DNA from: Acidobacteriota bacterium
GTDB lineage: Bacteria; Actinomycetota; Actinomycetes; Actinomycetales; Microbacteriaceae
Direction of reading: 5' to 3'
NCBI GenBank assembly: GCA_019352055.1
Contig: JABBOB010000024.1
Span: 1-43,108 of the forward strand
DNA length: 43,108 nucleotides
Each line of letters starts with the position of its first letter. Position 1 is the stretch's first letter. The notes below the pieces were generated by a model. That model was not told the DNA's origin and searched no databases. It saw only the letters and a list, made by a program, of their open reading frames with translations. Position numbers and translations under genes: made by a program. Below are positions 30,409-38,366 of this stretch, in pieces.

Positions 30409-31002
30409 TCAGCGGATGGTCTTGCGCGCGGTGATCTGGCCGGTGTCGAAGCCGAGCAGGTGCAGGCCCCCGTGGAAGCGCGCGTGCTCGATCTTGATGC
30501 AGCGGTCCATCACCACGGTGAGCCCCTTGGACTCGCCGTAGACGGCCGCCTCCTCGTTCCAGACACCGAGCTGCGCCCACACCGTCTTCGCCCCGACGGC
30601 GAGGGCGTCGTCCATCACGGACCGCAGGTCGCTCGGGCGGCGGAACACGTCGACGATGTCCGGCACCTCGGGCAGCGAGGCGAGATCGGGGTAGACCGGC
30701 TCGCCGAGGATCTCGGTGGCCCGCGGGTTCACGTAGTGGACGCGGTACGGGGTCGACGCCTGCAGGTACGTGGCCACGAAGAAGCTCGAGCGAGCCGGGT
30801 TCGGGCTCGCGCCGACGATCGCGATGCTCTTCGCTCCCCGCAGGATGCGCAGGCGCGCCTTCGCGTCCGGGCCCTGCCAGGCCCGGTTCCGTTGCATCAG
30901 CTTCGCCGGCGGGCTGGAGGCGGGCATGTCGCGGGTGTTCCCGTTCGCCGGCGTGGCGGTGACCACGTCCGCGGTGGGAGCGGTGGGAGCGGTGTCCGAC
31001 AT
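30409..31002 (-). CDS. CoA-binding domain protein (YccU-like)
   Basis: A 197-residue protein with a CoA-binding Rossmann domain from about residue 55: RGAKSIAIVGASPNPARSSFFVATYLQ, YVNPRATEILGEPVYPDLASLPEVPDIVDVFR, and the C-terminal VMDRCIKIEHAR. The Cys of MDRC is conserved in the family. The first 45 residues are a Thr/Ala/Pro-rich extension that is not part of the domain. ATG at 31002 has AGGAGG 4 bases upstream. It is divergent from an SDR gene 87 bases away. Members bind CoA or nucleotides, but the cellular role is not settled. Confidence 0.9.
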   Translation of the reverse strand: MSDTAPTAPTADVVTATPANGNTRDMPASSPPAKLMQRNRAWQGPDAKARLRILRGAKSIAIVGASPNPARSSFFVATYLQASTPYRVHYVNPRATEILGEPVYPDLASLPEVPDIVDVFRRPSDLRSVMDDALAVGAKTVWAQLGVWNEEAAVYGESKGLTVVMDRCIKIEHARFHGGLHLLGFDTGQITARKTIR

Positions 31003-31076
31003 GGTGCCTCCTGGCTCCCCAGTCTGCCCCTCCGCCCCCGGCGGTCGGGCCCGGATGACGTCCCGCTGCACGCGCC

Positions 31077-31082
31077 TAGCCT
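31077..31082 (+). promoter_or_regulatory. Leaderless -10 element of the SDR gene at 31089
   Basis: TAGCCT ends 6 bases before ATG at 31089. The intervening GGAGGC could alternatively act as a ribosome site on a longer transcript. Confidence 0.45.
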
Positions 31083-31088
31083 GGAGGC

Positions 31089-31772
31089 ATGAGCCGCCCC
31101 GTCGCCCTCGTCACCGGAGCGTCGCGCGGGATCGGCCGCGCGATCGCCGTGGAGCTCGGTCGCACGCACCACGTGCTGGTGGGTGGGCGGACCGCGGAGG
31201 CGGTCGCGCCGGTCGTCGCGGAGCTGCCGTCCGCGGCACCCTTCGTCGCCGACCTGGCGACGGACGCGGTGCCTGCCCTGCCTCCCCGGATCGACGTCCT
31301 CGTGCACTCCGCGGGGGTCGAGGACGGTGGCCGCATCGGCGACACGGATCGTGCGGCGTGGGAGCGCGTGTTCGCGATCAACCTGTTCGCGGTCGCGGAG
31401 CTCACCCGTGCCGCGCTGCCCGCGCTCCGGAACGCAGCGGGGGTCGTGGTCGCGATCAACAGCGGCAGCGGACTCGTCAGCGCGCCGGGCGGGGCCGTCT
31501 ACGCGGCATCGAAGTTCGCGCTGCGCGCCTTCACGGATGCGTTGCGGGAGGAGGAGCGCGGCGCGGGGGTGCGGGTCTCCTCAGTCCACCCGGGACGCAC
31601 CGATTCGGACATGCAGCGGGAGAAGGTCGCCAGGGAGGGTCTCGAGTACGACGCCCGGTTCGCGCTCGACCCGGCGTCGGTGGCAGCGGCGGTGCGGACG
31701 GTCGTCGACCTCCCGCCGGGCGGCACGATCGAGATGCTGTCCGTCCGCCCGACCCGGATCCGTCCCCGCTGA
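31089..31772 (+). CDS. Short-chain dehydrogenase/reductase
   Basis: A 227-residue classical SDR, shorter than usual. It has TGASRGIG at residues 9-16, HSAG in place of NNAG, an active-site Ser in INSGSGLVS, and YAASK as the YxxxK motif. The VGGRTAEAVAPV segment after strand 2 suggests NADP(H). It lacks the usual C-terminal substrate-pocket helices, ending in IEMLSVRPTRIRPR. The next SDR gene starts 56 bases downstream with its own candidate promoter. The substrate is unknown. Confidence 0.9.
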   Translation: MSRPVALVTGASRGIGRAIAVELGRTHHVLVGGRTAEAVAPVVAELPSAAPFVADLATDAVPALPPRIDVLVHSAGVEDGGRIGDTDRAAWERVFAINLFAVAELTRAALPALRNAAGVVVAINSGSGLVSAPGGAVYAASKFALRAFTDALREEERGAGVRVSSVHPGRTDSDMQREKVAREGLEYDARFALDPASVAAAVRTVVDLPPGGTIEMLSVRPTRIRPR

Positions 31773-31816
31773 GGCCCACGCGCCCACCTGGTCGAGCGGG
31801 TGGTACCGCGCCGCGC

Positions 31817-31822
31817 GACAAT
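31817..31822 (+). promoter_or_regulatory. Leaderless -10 element of the SDR gene at 31829
   Basis: GACAAT ends 6 bases before ATG at 31829, with no ribosome site between. Confidence 0.4.
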
Positions 31823-31828
31823 GACGAC

Positions 31829-32635
31829 ATGACCACTGCACTCGTCACCGGCACCTCCAGCGGCATGGGGCTGCACACCGCGGTCGGCCTCGCCGCCGCC
31901 GGCATGCGGGTCGTCGCGACCATGCGCGATCCCGGGAAGGCCGGCGTCCTGCACGCCGCCGCAGCGGCCGCCGGCACGCAGGTGGAGGTCCTCGCGCTCG
32001 ACGTCACCGACCCCGCGCGCTGCGCGGCGGTCGTGGAGGAGGTCGGCCCGATCGACGTCCTCGTCAACAACGCGGGCCGCGGCTCGGTCGCGACGCTCGA
32101 GCAGACGACCGACGCCGACCTCCAGGCGCAGCTCGAAGTCAACCTGCTCTCCGTCGCGCGCCTGACCCGCCTCGTCCTGCCCGGCATGCGCGAGCGCGGC
32201 TCCGGCCGCATCGTCACGGTCACGAGCGTGGGCGGGGTGGTCGGCCAGCCGTTCGCCGACGCCTACTGCGCGGCGAAGTTCGCCGTGGAGGGGCTGATGC
32301 AGTCGCTCGCACCGGTCGCCGCCGCGTTCGGCGTGCACGTGTGCGTCGTCGAGCCCGCCGCCGTCGCGAGCGCGTTCGTCGAGAACGTGCAGCGTCCGGT
32401 CGAAGGCGGCCCCTACGGTCCGCTTCTGGACGCCTACCTCGCGCGCACGGCGGGCGCGTTCGCGAACGCGCAGTCCGCGGAGGACGCGGCCCGAACGATC
32501 GTCGAGGCCGCCACGACGGAGCACCTGAGGTTCCGCTGGCAGACCTCCGCCGCGGCGGTCGCCTTCGCGAGCCGCAGCCTGGCGGACCTCGACGGCTCGA
32601 GGGTCCTCGACTTCACGAGCGCCTGGCTCCGCTGA
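31829..32635 (+). CDS. Short-chain dehydrogenase/reductase (17beta-HSD-like)
   Basis: A 268-residue classical SDR with TGTSSGMG at residues 7-14, NNAG, an active-site Ser in VTSVGGVVG, and YCAAK as YxxxK. The VATMRDPGKAGVL segment after strand 2 and the long C-terminal part (VEPAAVASAFVENV, then SAEDAARTIVEAATTEHLRFRW) are typical of the 17beta-hydroxysteroid dehydrogenase type 1-like group annotated widely in actinobacteria. It is probably leaderless. The substrate is unknown; a convergent GNAT gene follows. Confidence 0.9.
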   Translation: MTTALVTGTSSGMGLHTAVGLAAAGMRVVATMRDPGKAGVLHAAAAAAGTQVEVLALDVTDPARCAAVVEEVGPIDVLVNNAGRGSVATLEQTTDADLQAQLEVNLLSVARLTRLVLPGMRERGSGRIVTVTSVGGVVGQPFADAYCAAKFAVEGLMQSLAPVAAAFGVHVCVVEPAAVASAFVENVQRPVEGGPYGPLLDAYLARTAGAFANAQSAEDAARTIVEAATTEHLRFRWQTSAAAVAFASRSLADLDGSRVLDFTSAWLR

Positions 32636-32645
32636 CGACTTCGCG

Positions 32646-32690
32646 CACGCTGCCTGCGTCGTCCCCGCTGGCGACGCGGCGAGCCGCGTG
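32646..32690. terminator. Hairpin between convergent SDR and GNAT genes
   Basis: GCGTCG (32656-32661) pairs with CGACGC (32672-32677). Outer pairings are GCC/GGC and CACGC (32646-32650) with GCGTG (32686-32690). It is a bidirectional terminator candidate. Confidence 0.5.
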
Positions 32691-32701
32691 AGCACAGGGG
32701 C

Positions 32702-33154
32702 TCAGGAGGCGGCGGGCCGGACCATCCGGACGTGCGGGATGCCGTCCTCGAAGAAGCGCTCGCCGCCCGGCCGGAAGCCGAACCGGCCGTACCAGTCCGT
32801 GAGGTGCTCCTGCGCGTCGAGCACGACCGGCAGCTCGGGGGCCGTCTCCGTGCAGCGCTCGACGGCCGCCCGCATGAGGGCGGAGGCGACCCCTCGGCTG
32901 CGGGCCCCGTCGGCGGTGGCCACCCGGCCGATCCGCATCGCGTCCGCGTCGCGCAGCACCCGTGCGGTGGAGAGCACGGTGCCTTCCTCCTCGGCCCACA
33001 GCAGCTCGGCACCCGGCTCGATGTCCCGGCCGTCGAGGTCGGGGTATGCCGCATGCTGCTCGACGACGAACACCGCGACGCGCAGCTCGAGCACGCGGTA
33101 GAGGACGACGGGGTCCATCTCCTGGACGGTGGAGCGGTGCTGGGTGATCGACAC
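32702..33154 (-). CDS. GNAT N-acetyltransferase (ElaA-like)
   Basis: A 150-residue GNAT protein of the ElaA group: YRVLELRVAVFVVEQHAAYPDLDGRD at the N-terminus, the acetyl-CoA loop IGRVATADGARSRGVASALMRAAVE (with the RxxG-type R-S-R-G-V-A), then LDAQEHLTDWYGRFGFRPGGERFFEDGIPHVRM. GTG at 33154 has TAGCGT (33161-33166) 6 bases upstream as a leaderless -10. The acceptor substrate is unknown. Confidence 0.92.
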   Translation of the reverse strand: MSITQHRSTVQEMDPVVLYRVLELRVAVFVVEQHAAYPDLDGRDIEPGAELLWAEEEGTVLSTARVLRDADAMRIGRVATADGARSRGVASALMRAAVERCTETAPELPVVLDAQEHLTDWYGRFGFRPGGERFFEDGIPHVRMVRPAAS

Positions 33155-33160
33155 CGGACG

Positions 33161-33166
33161 ACGCTA
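33161..33166 (-). promoter_or_regulatory. Leaderless -10 element of the GNAT gene
   Basis: TAGCGT on the minus strand, 6 bases before GTG at 33154. Confidence 0.5.
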
Positions 33167-33252
33167 CCGGCGAGCACGATCCAGGAGGCGACGGTCGCGG
33201 TCGTCGATACTGGCGTGCGCGGCGCAGCGGCCGCGGGACGCGGAGGCCACCG

Positions 33253-34017
33253 ATGATCGCCAGCACCTCGCTCGACGGGACGGTGGCGGTCGTGACCGGC
33301 GCCGCGCGGGGCATCGGCCGGGCGATCGCCCTCGAGCTCGCCGCAGCGGGTGCCGATGTCGGGGTGGGTCTGCGTGACGTCACCCGCGACAACGGCGTCG
33401 TGGCCGAGATCGAGGCGCTCGGCCGCCGTGCCGTGGCGCTGCCGATGGACGTCACCGACCTCGCCGCGTCCCGCGCGGGGATCGACCGGGCGCTCGACGA
33501 ACTCGGTGGGCTCGACGTGCTCGTGAACAACGCGGGCGGGAGCATCCTCGGGAACGCGCTCGACGTGACGGAGGCGGACTTCGACGCCGTCTGGGCGCTC
33601 AACACCCGCAGCACGTTCTTCCTGTCGCAGCACGCGGCGCGGCACATGCGCGCCGTGGGCGGCGGCGCGATCGTCAACGTCGCGTCGCAGGCCGGGCTCG
33701 TCGCGCTGCCGGGGGAGTCGTCCTACTGCACCAGCAAGGCGGCCGTCATCCACCTGACGCGCTGCCTCGCCGTCGAGTGGGGCCAGCTCGGCATCCGCGT
33801 GAACGCGGTGGCGCCCACGTTCATCGAGACGGACGGGACCGAGCCCGCGCTCGCTGATCCGGCCTTCCGCGCCGACACGGTGGAGCGCATCGCCGCGCTG
33901 CACCGCATCGGCACGCCCAAGGAGGTGTCGGCCGCCGTCGCGTTCCTCGCCTCCCCGGCCGCGTCGCTGATCACGGGGCACACGCTGGTGATCGACGGGG
34001 GCTGGACCGTCCGCTGA
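33253..34017 (+). CDS. Short-chain dehydrogenase/reductase (FabG-like)
   Basis: A 254-residue classical SDR with TGAARGIG (about 15-22), NNAG, Ser in VASQAGLV, YCTSK as YxxxK, and the C-terminal ITGHTLVIDGGWTVR that is nearly invariant in FabG-like and sugar/glucose dehydrogenase SDRs. ATG at 33253 has GGAGG 7 bases upstream, unlike the leaderless neighbours. It faces the aldo/keto reductase gene convergently across a 14-pair hairpin. The substrate is unknown. Confidence 0.92.
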   Translation: MIASTSLDGTVAVVTGAARGIGRAIALELAAAGADVGVGLRDVTRDNGVVAEIEALGRRAVALPMDVTDLAASRAGIDRALDELGGLDVLVNNAGGSILGNALDVTEADFDAVWALNTRSTFFLSQHAARHMRAVGGGAIVNVASQAGLVALPGESSYCTSKAAVIHLTRCLAVEWGQLGIRVNAVAPTFIETDGTEPALADPAFRADTVERIAALHRIGTPKEVSAAVAFLASPAASLITGHTLVIDGGWTVR

Positions 34018-34022
34018 GCACC

Positions 34023-34077
34023 TCGCTCACGCTTCGCGACGCGCGCCCACGCCTGCCGCGCCACGAAGCGTGAGCGA
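34023..34077. terminator. Bidirectional terminator hairpin
   Basis: TCGCTCACGCTTCG (34023-34036) and CGAAGCGTGAGCGA (34064-34077) are perfect 14-base complements between the convergent SDR and aldo/keto reductase genes. The loop has further GCGCG pairing. Confidence 0.7.
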
Positions 34078-34085
34078 AGCCGGGT

Positions 34086-35135
34086 TCAGCCGAGGTGCGG
34101 CTCGAGCAGCGCGCGCGTCGCCGGGCCGATGCGGTCCGAGGCGCCCAGCTGGTGCCAGTGCGGGTACCGCAGCGGCTCGAGCGACACGGCGTCGAGCCGC
34201 GCGAGCTCCTCCGTGCTCAGCACCAGGTCGGCGGCCGCCAGGTTGTCGGCGAGCTGCTCCTCCGTCCGCGCACCCACGATCACCGAGGTGACGGCCGGCT
34301 TGGCGAGCGTGTAGGCGAGTGCGACGCGGGCGGCGAAGACGTCGTGCGCCTCCCCGATCGCGACGAGCTCGTCGATGGTGGCGTAGAGCCGGTCCTCGTC
34401 GTGCACGGGCGGCTCGGTCCAGCCCTCGAAGCGGCGCGTCCCCGCCGGGGCGTCCTGGCCCCGGCGGTACTTCCCGGACAGCAGGCCGCCCGCGATCGGG
34501 CTCCAGACGAGGATGCCCAGCCCCTGGTCGATCGAGACGGGCACGAGCTCGCTCTCCGCGTCCCGCGCCTGCAGCGAGTAGTAGATCTGCTGGCTGACGA
34601 AGCGCTCGAGGTGCTGCTTGTCCGACGCCCACAGCGCCTTCATGAGCTGCCACCCCGTGTAGTTGGAGGCGCCGATGTAGCGGACCTTGCCGGAGCGGAC
34701 GAGGTCGTCGAGCGCCCGCAACGTCTCCTCCAGCGGCGTCTGGCCGTCCCACTCGTGCACCTGGTAGAGGTCGATGTGATCGGTGCCGAGGCGTCGGAGG
34801 CTCGCCTCGGCTGCCTCGACGATGTGGTGCCGCGACAGGCCGGCGTCGTTGGGCCGGTCGCCCATCTCGCCGCGCACCTTCGTCGCGATCAGCACCTCGT
34901 CGCGGCTGCTGCCGAGCGCCTTGCCGAGGATCTCCTCCGACAGCCCGCTCGAGTAGACGTCCGCGGTGTCGATCAGGTTCACGCCGGCGTCGCGGGCCAT
35001 GTCGACCTGGCGGCGTGCGGCGTCGACGTCGAGGTGGCCGATGGGGCTGGCCCAGCCGGTGCCGCCGAATCCCATGGTGCCGAGGGTGATGGTCGAGACG
35101 CGGAGGCCGGACGAGCCGAGCTGTCGATACTGCAT
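34086..35135 (-). CDS. Aldo/keto reductase
   Basis: A 349-residue NADPH-dependent aldo/keto reductase. The catalytic tetrad is visible: Asp and Tyr in NLIDTADVYSSGLSEEILGKAL, Lys in VLIATKVRG, and His in DLYQVHEWDGQTPLEETL. The C-terminal cofactor segment is TSVIVGARTEEQLADNLAA. It resembles the voltage-gated K+ channel beta-subunit-like/YajO group. ATG at 35135 has TACGCT (35142-35147) 6 bases upstream as a leaderless -10. Confidence 0.95.
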   Translation of the reverse strand: MQYRQLGSSGLRVSTITLGTMGFGGTGWASPIGHLDVDAARRQVDMARDAGVNLIDTADVYSSGLSEEILGKALGSSRDEVLIATKVRGEMGDRPNDAGLSRHHIVEAAEASLRRLGTDHIDLYQVHEWDGQTPLEETLRALDDLVRSGKVRYIGASNYTGWQLMKALWASDKQHLERFVSQQIYYSLQARDAESELVPVSIDQGLGILVWSPIAGGLLSGKYRRGQDAPAGTRRFEGWTEPPVHDEDRLYATIDELVAIGEAHDVFAARVALAYTLAKPAVTSVIVGARTEEQLADNLAAADLVLSTEELARLDAVSLEPLRYPHWHQLGASDRIGPATRALLEPHLG

Positions 35136-35141
35136 CCCAGG

Positions 35142-35147
35142 AGCGTA
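35142..35147 (-). promoter_or_regulatory. Leaderless -10 element of the aldo/keto reductase gene
   Basis: TACGCT on the minus strand, 6 bases before ATG at 35135. Confidence 0.5.
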
Positions 35148-35180
35148 GGCAGCGGTGCGTCCGCGGACCTGCGCCGGGAC

Positions 35181-35819
35181 TCAGCCGAGGACGAGCGCGA
35201 TCGCCTGTGCTCTGGTCGTCACGCCGAGCTTCGCGAGGATCGTGGTCACGTACGACTTCACCGTCGTCGTGCTGACGAACAGCGCCCCAGCGATCTCCGG
35301 GTTGGCGGCGCCGCGCGCGAGCAGCGCGAGCACCTCCGCCTCCCGCGGGGTCAGCGTCGGGAACCGGCTGCGGAGGCCCGTCGCATCCGTCGCCGGAGGA
35401 GGAGCGGCGAAGCCGGCGACGAGGCGTGCGCCGACCGCCGCGCCGAACACCGCCTGCCCCTCGGCGGCCGCACGGACGGCGGAGAGCAGCTCGCGGCGCC
35501 CCGCGTCCTTCGTGAGGTAGCCGACGGCGCCGGCGCGCAGGGCGGCGGCGATGGAGGCGTCGTCCGCGAACGTGGTCAGCACGAGCACCCGGGTGCCCGG
35601 CCGCTCGGCGAGGATCCGTGCGGTCGCTCCCGCACCGTCCAGCACCGGCATCCGCAGGTCCATCAGCACGACGTCGGGCGCGAGGTCCGTCGCGAGCCGC
35701 GCCGCCTCCGCGCCGTCCGCGGCCTGGCCGACGACCTCGACGTCGTCGCTCAGCCCGAGCACGGTGACGAGGCCGTCCCGCACGATCGCCTGGTCGTCTG
35801 CGACGAGGACTCGGATCAC
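35181..35819 (-). CDS. NarL/LuxR-family response regulator
   Basis: A 212-residue two-component regulator. The receiver domain (1-120) has the acidic pair VADDQ, phosphoacceptor Asp54 in VLMDLRMPVLDG, Thr in VLTTF and Lys in LTKDAG. The C-terminal LuxR helix-turn-helix reads LTPREAEVLALLARGAANPEIAGALFVSTTTVKSYVTTILAKLGVTTRAQAI. GTG at 35819 overlaps the histidine kinase stop codon (GTGA, 35816-35819), fixing the start and coupling translation. It is the output of the adjacent kinase. Confidence 0.95.
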   Translation of the reverse strand: MIRVLVADDQAIVRDGLVTVLGLSDDVEVVGQAADGAEAARLATDLAPDVVLMDLRMPVLDGAGATARILAERPGTRVLVLTTFADDASIAAALRAGAVGYLTKDAGRRELLSAVRAAAEGQAVFGAAVGARLVAGFAAPPPATDATGLRSRFPTLTPREAEVLALLARGAANPEIAGALFVSTTTVKSYVTTILAKLGVTTRAQAIALVLG

Positions 35820-37027
35820 GGCAGCACCGCCCTGGCGACCACGACGAAGCGATCGTCGCGCCGGCCCGCGTCGATGCGCGAGCCGTCGGCCAGCGCAGCG
35901 AACCGCTCGCGCATGCCGACCAGGCCGTGCCCGCCGCCGACGGACGCGGTGTGCCCGACGGGTGCCGCATTCGCCACCTGCAGCACCATCGCGTGCGGTT
36001 CCCGCCGGACGTCGACGTCGACGACCGTCCCGGGCGCGTGGCGCCCGGCGTTCGCGAGGGCCTCGCGCAGCACCGCGGCGAGTGCTGCGCGGTGCGCCGG
36101 GCCGAGGTCGTGCAGCGACGGGTCGCCGGTGAGCCGCACCGTCGCCCCCAGCCGGCGATGCGCGTCGACGAGCTGGTGGAGCACGTCGTCGGGAACGGGC
36201 GGAGGAAGGGTCGCGTCCGGATCGCGGAGCGTCGCGACCGCGCGCCGTGCCTCCGCCAGCCCCTCCGCCGCCAGCCCCCGTGCGGCACCGGCCCGCACCG
36301 CCGCCTCGTCCAGGTGGCCGCGCTCCAGCAGTGCTTCGATCGCGTCGAGCTGCAGCACGAGGCCACCGAGGCTGTGCGCGAGCACGTCGTGCACGTCGCG
36401 CGCTGCGACCCCGCGCGCCTCCAGCAGCTGCGCCCGCGCCGCGTCCCGCTCCGCAGCGAGCGACGTGGCGATCAGCGCGTCCCGCTGGAGGTCCGCGAGC
36501 CGGCGCTGACGCCGGGTGATGCCGCCGAGCACGCCGAACGCGATCCCGGCGGCGAGGGACAGCAGCTCCTGGAGCGCCATCCCGCTCCCGACCGCGGCGG
36601 CGCTCAGCGCGATCGTCACCACGGCGACGTAGGCGGCGAGCGGGCGCACGGTGTGCGCCGGGTCGGCGACGACGAGCAGCACCGCGGCGATCAGCGGAGC
36701 GATGAGGGAGGGCGACCCGAGGCCGGCACCGATCGCGGCGGCGAGGCTCCCGACGAGCAGTGCGCCGTCCCTCCGTCGTCCTGGGGCTGCCATCGCCCAC
36801 AGCGCCCAGCCGACGAGCGCGAGGCCGCCGAGCACGGTCGGGACGACCGGTGTCGTGCCGACCCGCTTCGGGACGAGGGCGGCGCCGACGAGCACCACCC
36901 CCATCAGGTTGAGCAGCACGACGGGCGACCGCACCCGGTCCCGGAACCGCGTGGGCGCGGAGGCGCCCGCCGCCGCGGGGGCGAGGGCGGGGGTCACGCA
37001 CTCGATCATGCCGACTGCGGTCGCCAT
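35816..37027 (-). CDS. Sensor histidine kinase (HisKA_3 / NarX-type)
   Basis: A 403-residue membrane histidine kinase. Residues 32-170 contain about five to six membrane helices and little extracytoplasmic sequence, so it probably senses a membrane or intramembrane signal. The dimerisation box ARDVHDVLAHSLGGLVLQL has phospho-acceptor His213. The ATPase domain includes REALANAGRHA (N box) and GGGHGLVGMRERF (G box). ATG at 37027 starts 11 bases after the upstream membrane protein stop; ATG at 37009 is an alternative. The partner is the NarL-type regulator immediately downstream. Confidence 0.93.
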   Translation of the reverse strand: MATAVGMIECVTPALAPAAAGASAPTRFRDRVRSPVVLLNLMGVVLVGAALVPKRVGTTPVVPTVLGGLALVGWALWAMAAPGRRRDGALLVGSLAAAIGAGLGSPSLIAPLIAAVLLVVADPAHTVRPLAAYVAVVTIALSAAAVGSGMALQELLSLAAGIAFGVLGGITRRQRRLADLQRDALIATSLAAERDAARAQLLEARGVAARDVHDVLAHSLGGLVLQLDAIEALLERGHLDEAAVRAGAARGLAAEGLAEARRAVATLRDPDATLPPPVPDDVLHQLVDAHRRLGATVRLTGDPSLHDLGPAHRAALAAVLREALANAGRHAPGTVVDVDVRREPHAMVLQVANAAPVGHTASVGGGHGLVGMRERFAALADGSRIDAGRRDDRFVVVARAVLP

Positions 37028-37038
37028 CCGCACGGCCG

Positions 37039-37554
37039 TCAGGCGACGTCGCGTCCCGTCGGAACCGACGGGCGGAGGCCCGGCCGGTGCGGTTCCCGGA
37101 CGCGGATCACCAGCGCCGCGGTCGCGCGGCTCGCGGCGAGCAGCACCAGGATCACGCCGGTCTGGGTCAGGAGGTGGGCGCCCAGCGCACCGCCGAGCGC
37201 GTCGAAGCCGACGCGGACCGCGATCAGCACGGCCCACATGGCCGCACCGACCCAGCCGGTGCGGGTCTGCAGCGCGGGAGAGCCGTCCGGTGCGCTCCGG
37301 AAGACCGCCAGGCGTCCCATCGCGGCCCCGACGCCCGCCGAGAGCAGGAGCTCGATCGCGAACAGGCTGCCGTCGAGCGCCGTGACCGTCACACCCTTCA
37401 GGTTCGCGAGGTTCAGCAGGCCGATGGCGCCGAGGACGATCGGCAGCCGCAGCGCGCGGGCGGGGTCGAAGGTGCGCCAGCGCAGCTGACGCGCGACGAG
37501 CAGGCCGATCACGGCGAGGGCGATCAGGGGGGTCACGATCGTTTGCAGGTCCAT
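37039..37554 (-). CDS. Small polytopic membrane protein
   Basis: A 171-residue protein with four to five predicted membrane helices (about 8-22, 37-55, 62-80, 100-118 and 128-146), and polar Arg-rich ends. I do not recognise the family firmly; the layout resembles CcdC-like (DUF1453) proteins. It is the first gene of an operon with the histidine kinase and response regulator and may be a signal sensor or accessory partner of the kinase. ATG at 37554 has GGAG 3 bases upstream. Confidence 0.75.
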   Translation of the reverse strand: MDLQTIVTPLIALAVIGLLVARQLRWRTFDPARALRLPIVLGAIGLLNLANLKGVTVTALDGSLFAIELLLSAGVGAAMGRLAVFRSAPDGSPALQTRTGWVGAAMWAVLIAVRVGFDALGGALGAHLLTQTGVILVLLAASRATAALVIRVREPHRPGLRPSVPTGRDVA

Positions 37555-37587
37555 GGCTCCAGCGTCCCGGGGCCGTCGCTCCGCGCC

Positions 37588-37616
37588 CACCACCCTGGGG
37601 TGGGGTCCGGGTGGTG
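37588..37616 (-). promoter_or_regulatory. Candidate autoregulatory dyad of the two-component operon
   Basis: CACCACCC (37588-37595) and GGGTGGTG (37609-37616) are perfect 8-base complements with a 13-base spacer, 33 bases before the first gene of the operon. It may be a binding site for the NarL-type regulator. Confidence 0.4.
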
Positions 37617-37679
37617 ATCCGCCGCTCCGCGTCTGCCCCGATTCCGGTCACCTGCCCGTGCGCGCCGCTGGTCGGGCGA

Positions 37680-37720
37680 CCCGGATCCGGGCAGACGCCG
37701 TCGCACTCGCTGGGTACCGT
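37680..37720 (+). promoter_or_regulatory. Palindrome and leaderless promoter of the GNAT gene
   Basis: CCCGGATCCGGG (37680-37691) is a perfect 12-base palindrome just upstream of the -35 position. TACCGT (37715-37720) is a -10 ending 7 bases before ATG at 37728. Confidence 0.45.
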
Positions 37721-37727
37721 TCGGGCC

Positions 37728-38333
37728 ATGAGCACGGAGGAGGCGCCGGCGCTGGCGCCCGACTACCCCATGGAGACGGAGCGGCTGCTCCTGCGCCCGA
37801 TCGACCCGGTCGGTGACATCGACGCCATGCACGCCTACCTGTCACGCGCGGACGTCTGCGCCTACATCCCGCTCCGGCCCTCGACGCGGGAGCAGGTCGC
37901 CGAGCAGTACGCGGACCCGGAGCGCCGCCGGACGAGCCTGACGGAGCCGAAGCAGGCGCTGCGCGTCGCCGTGGTGCTGAAGTCGACGGGCGAGCTGATC
38001 GGCGACGTGATGCTGTTCTGGCGGTCGGGCGAGCATCGGAGCGGCGAGGTCGGCTACGTCTTCCATCCGGTCCACCACGGGAACGGCTACGCCACGGAGG
38101 CGGTCCGCGTGCTGCTCCGGCTCGGGTTCGAGGACCTCGGCCTGCATCGCATCACGGGCCGGATCGACCAGCGCAACCCGGCCTCGGCAGCCGTGCTGAC
38201 GAAGGTCGGCATGCGCCAGGAAGCGGTCCTCGTCGAGAACGAGTGGTTCAAGGGGGAGTGGAGCACGGAGGTCGACTTCGCGATCCTCGAGCAGGAGTGG
38301 CGGGCGCTCCAGCCCCGACCCTCCGTCCTGTAG
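37728..38333 (+). CDS. GNAT N-acetyltransferase (RimJ/RimL type)
   Basis: A 201-residue acetyltransferase of the RimJ/RimL group: PMETERLLLRPIDPVGDIDAMHAYLS at the N-terminus, VGYVFHPVHHGNGYATEAVRVLLRLGFEDLGLHRI with the acetyl-CoA loop (HHGNGYATEA), then DQRNPASAAVLTKVGMRQEAVLVENEWFKGEWSTEVDFAIL. It probably acetylates an amino group of a protein or small molecule. The stop codon lies within a bidirectional hairpin. A leaderless start is likely. Confidence 0.95.
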   Translation: MSTEEAPALAPDYPMETERLLLRPIDPVGDIDAMHAYLSRADVCAYIPLRPSTREQVAEQYADPERRRTSLTEPKQALRVAVVLKSTGELIGDVMLFWRSGEHRSGEVGYVFHPVHHGNGYATEAVRVLLRLGFEDLGLHRITGRIDQRNPASAAVLTKVGMRQEAVLVENEWFKGEWSTEVDFAILEQEWRALQPRPSVL

Positions 38334-38357
38334 GACGCCGCGTCCTCCGGGACGGAG
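38321..38357. terminator. Bidirectional terminator hairpin (class B)
   Basis: Arms 38321-38336 and 38342-38357 pair at 14 of 16 positions around a 5-base loop. The TGTAGGAC...GTCCT core and the flanking CTCCGT/ACGGAG match the 23059-23101 hairpin. It includes the TAG stop of the GNAT gene (38331-38333) and lies 10 bases before the exporter stop codon. Confidence 0.65.
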
Positions 38358-38366
38358 AGTTCGGGC

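Noticed and set aside
29640-32635. The run of Rossmann/SDR genes as one biosynthetic operon
   Set aside because: Each gene has its own leaderless promoter or a separating hairpin, and strands alternate. There is no sign of a shared pathway.
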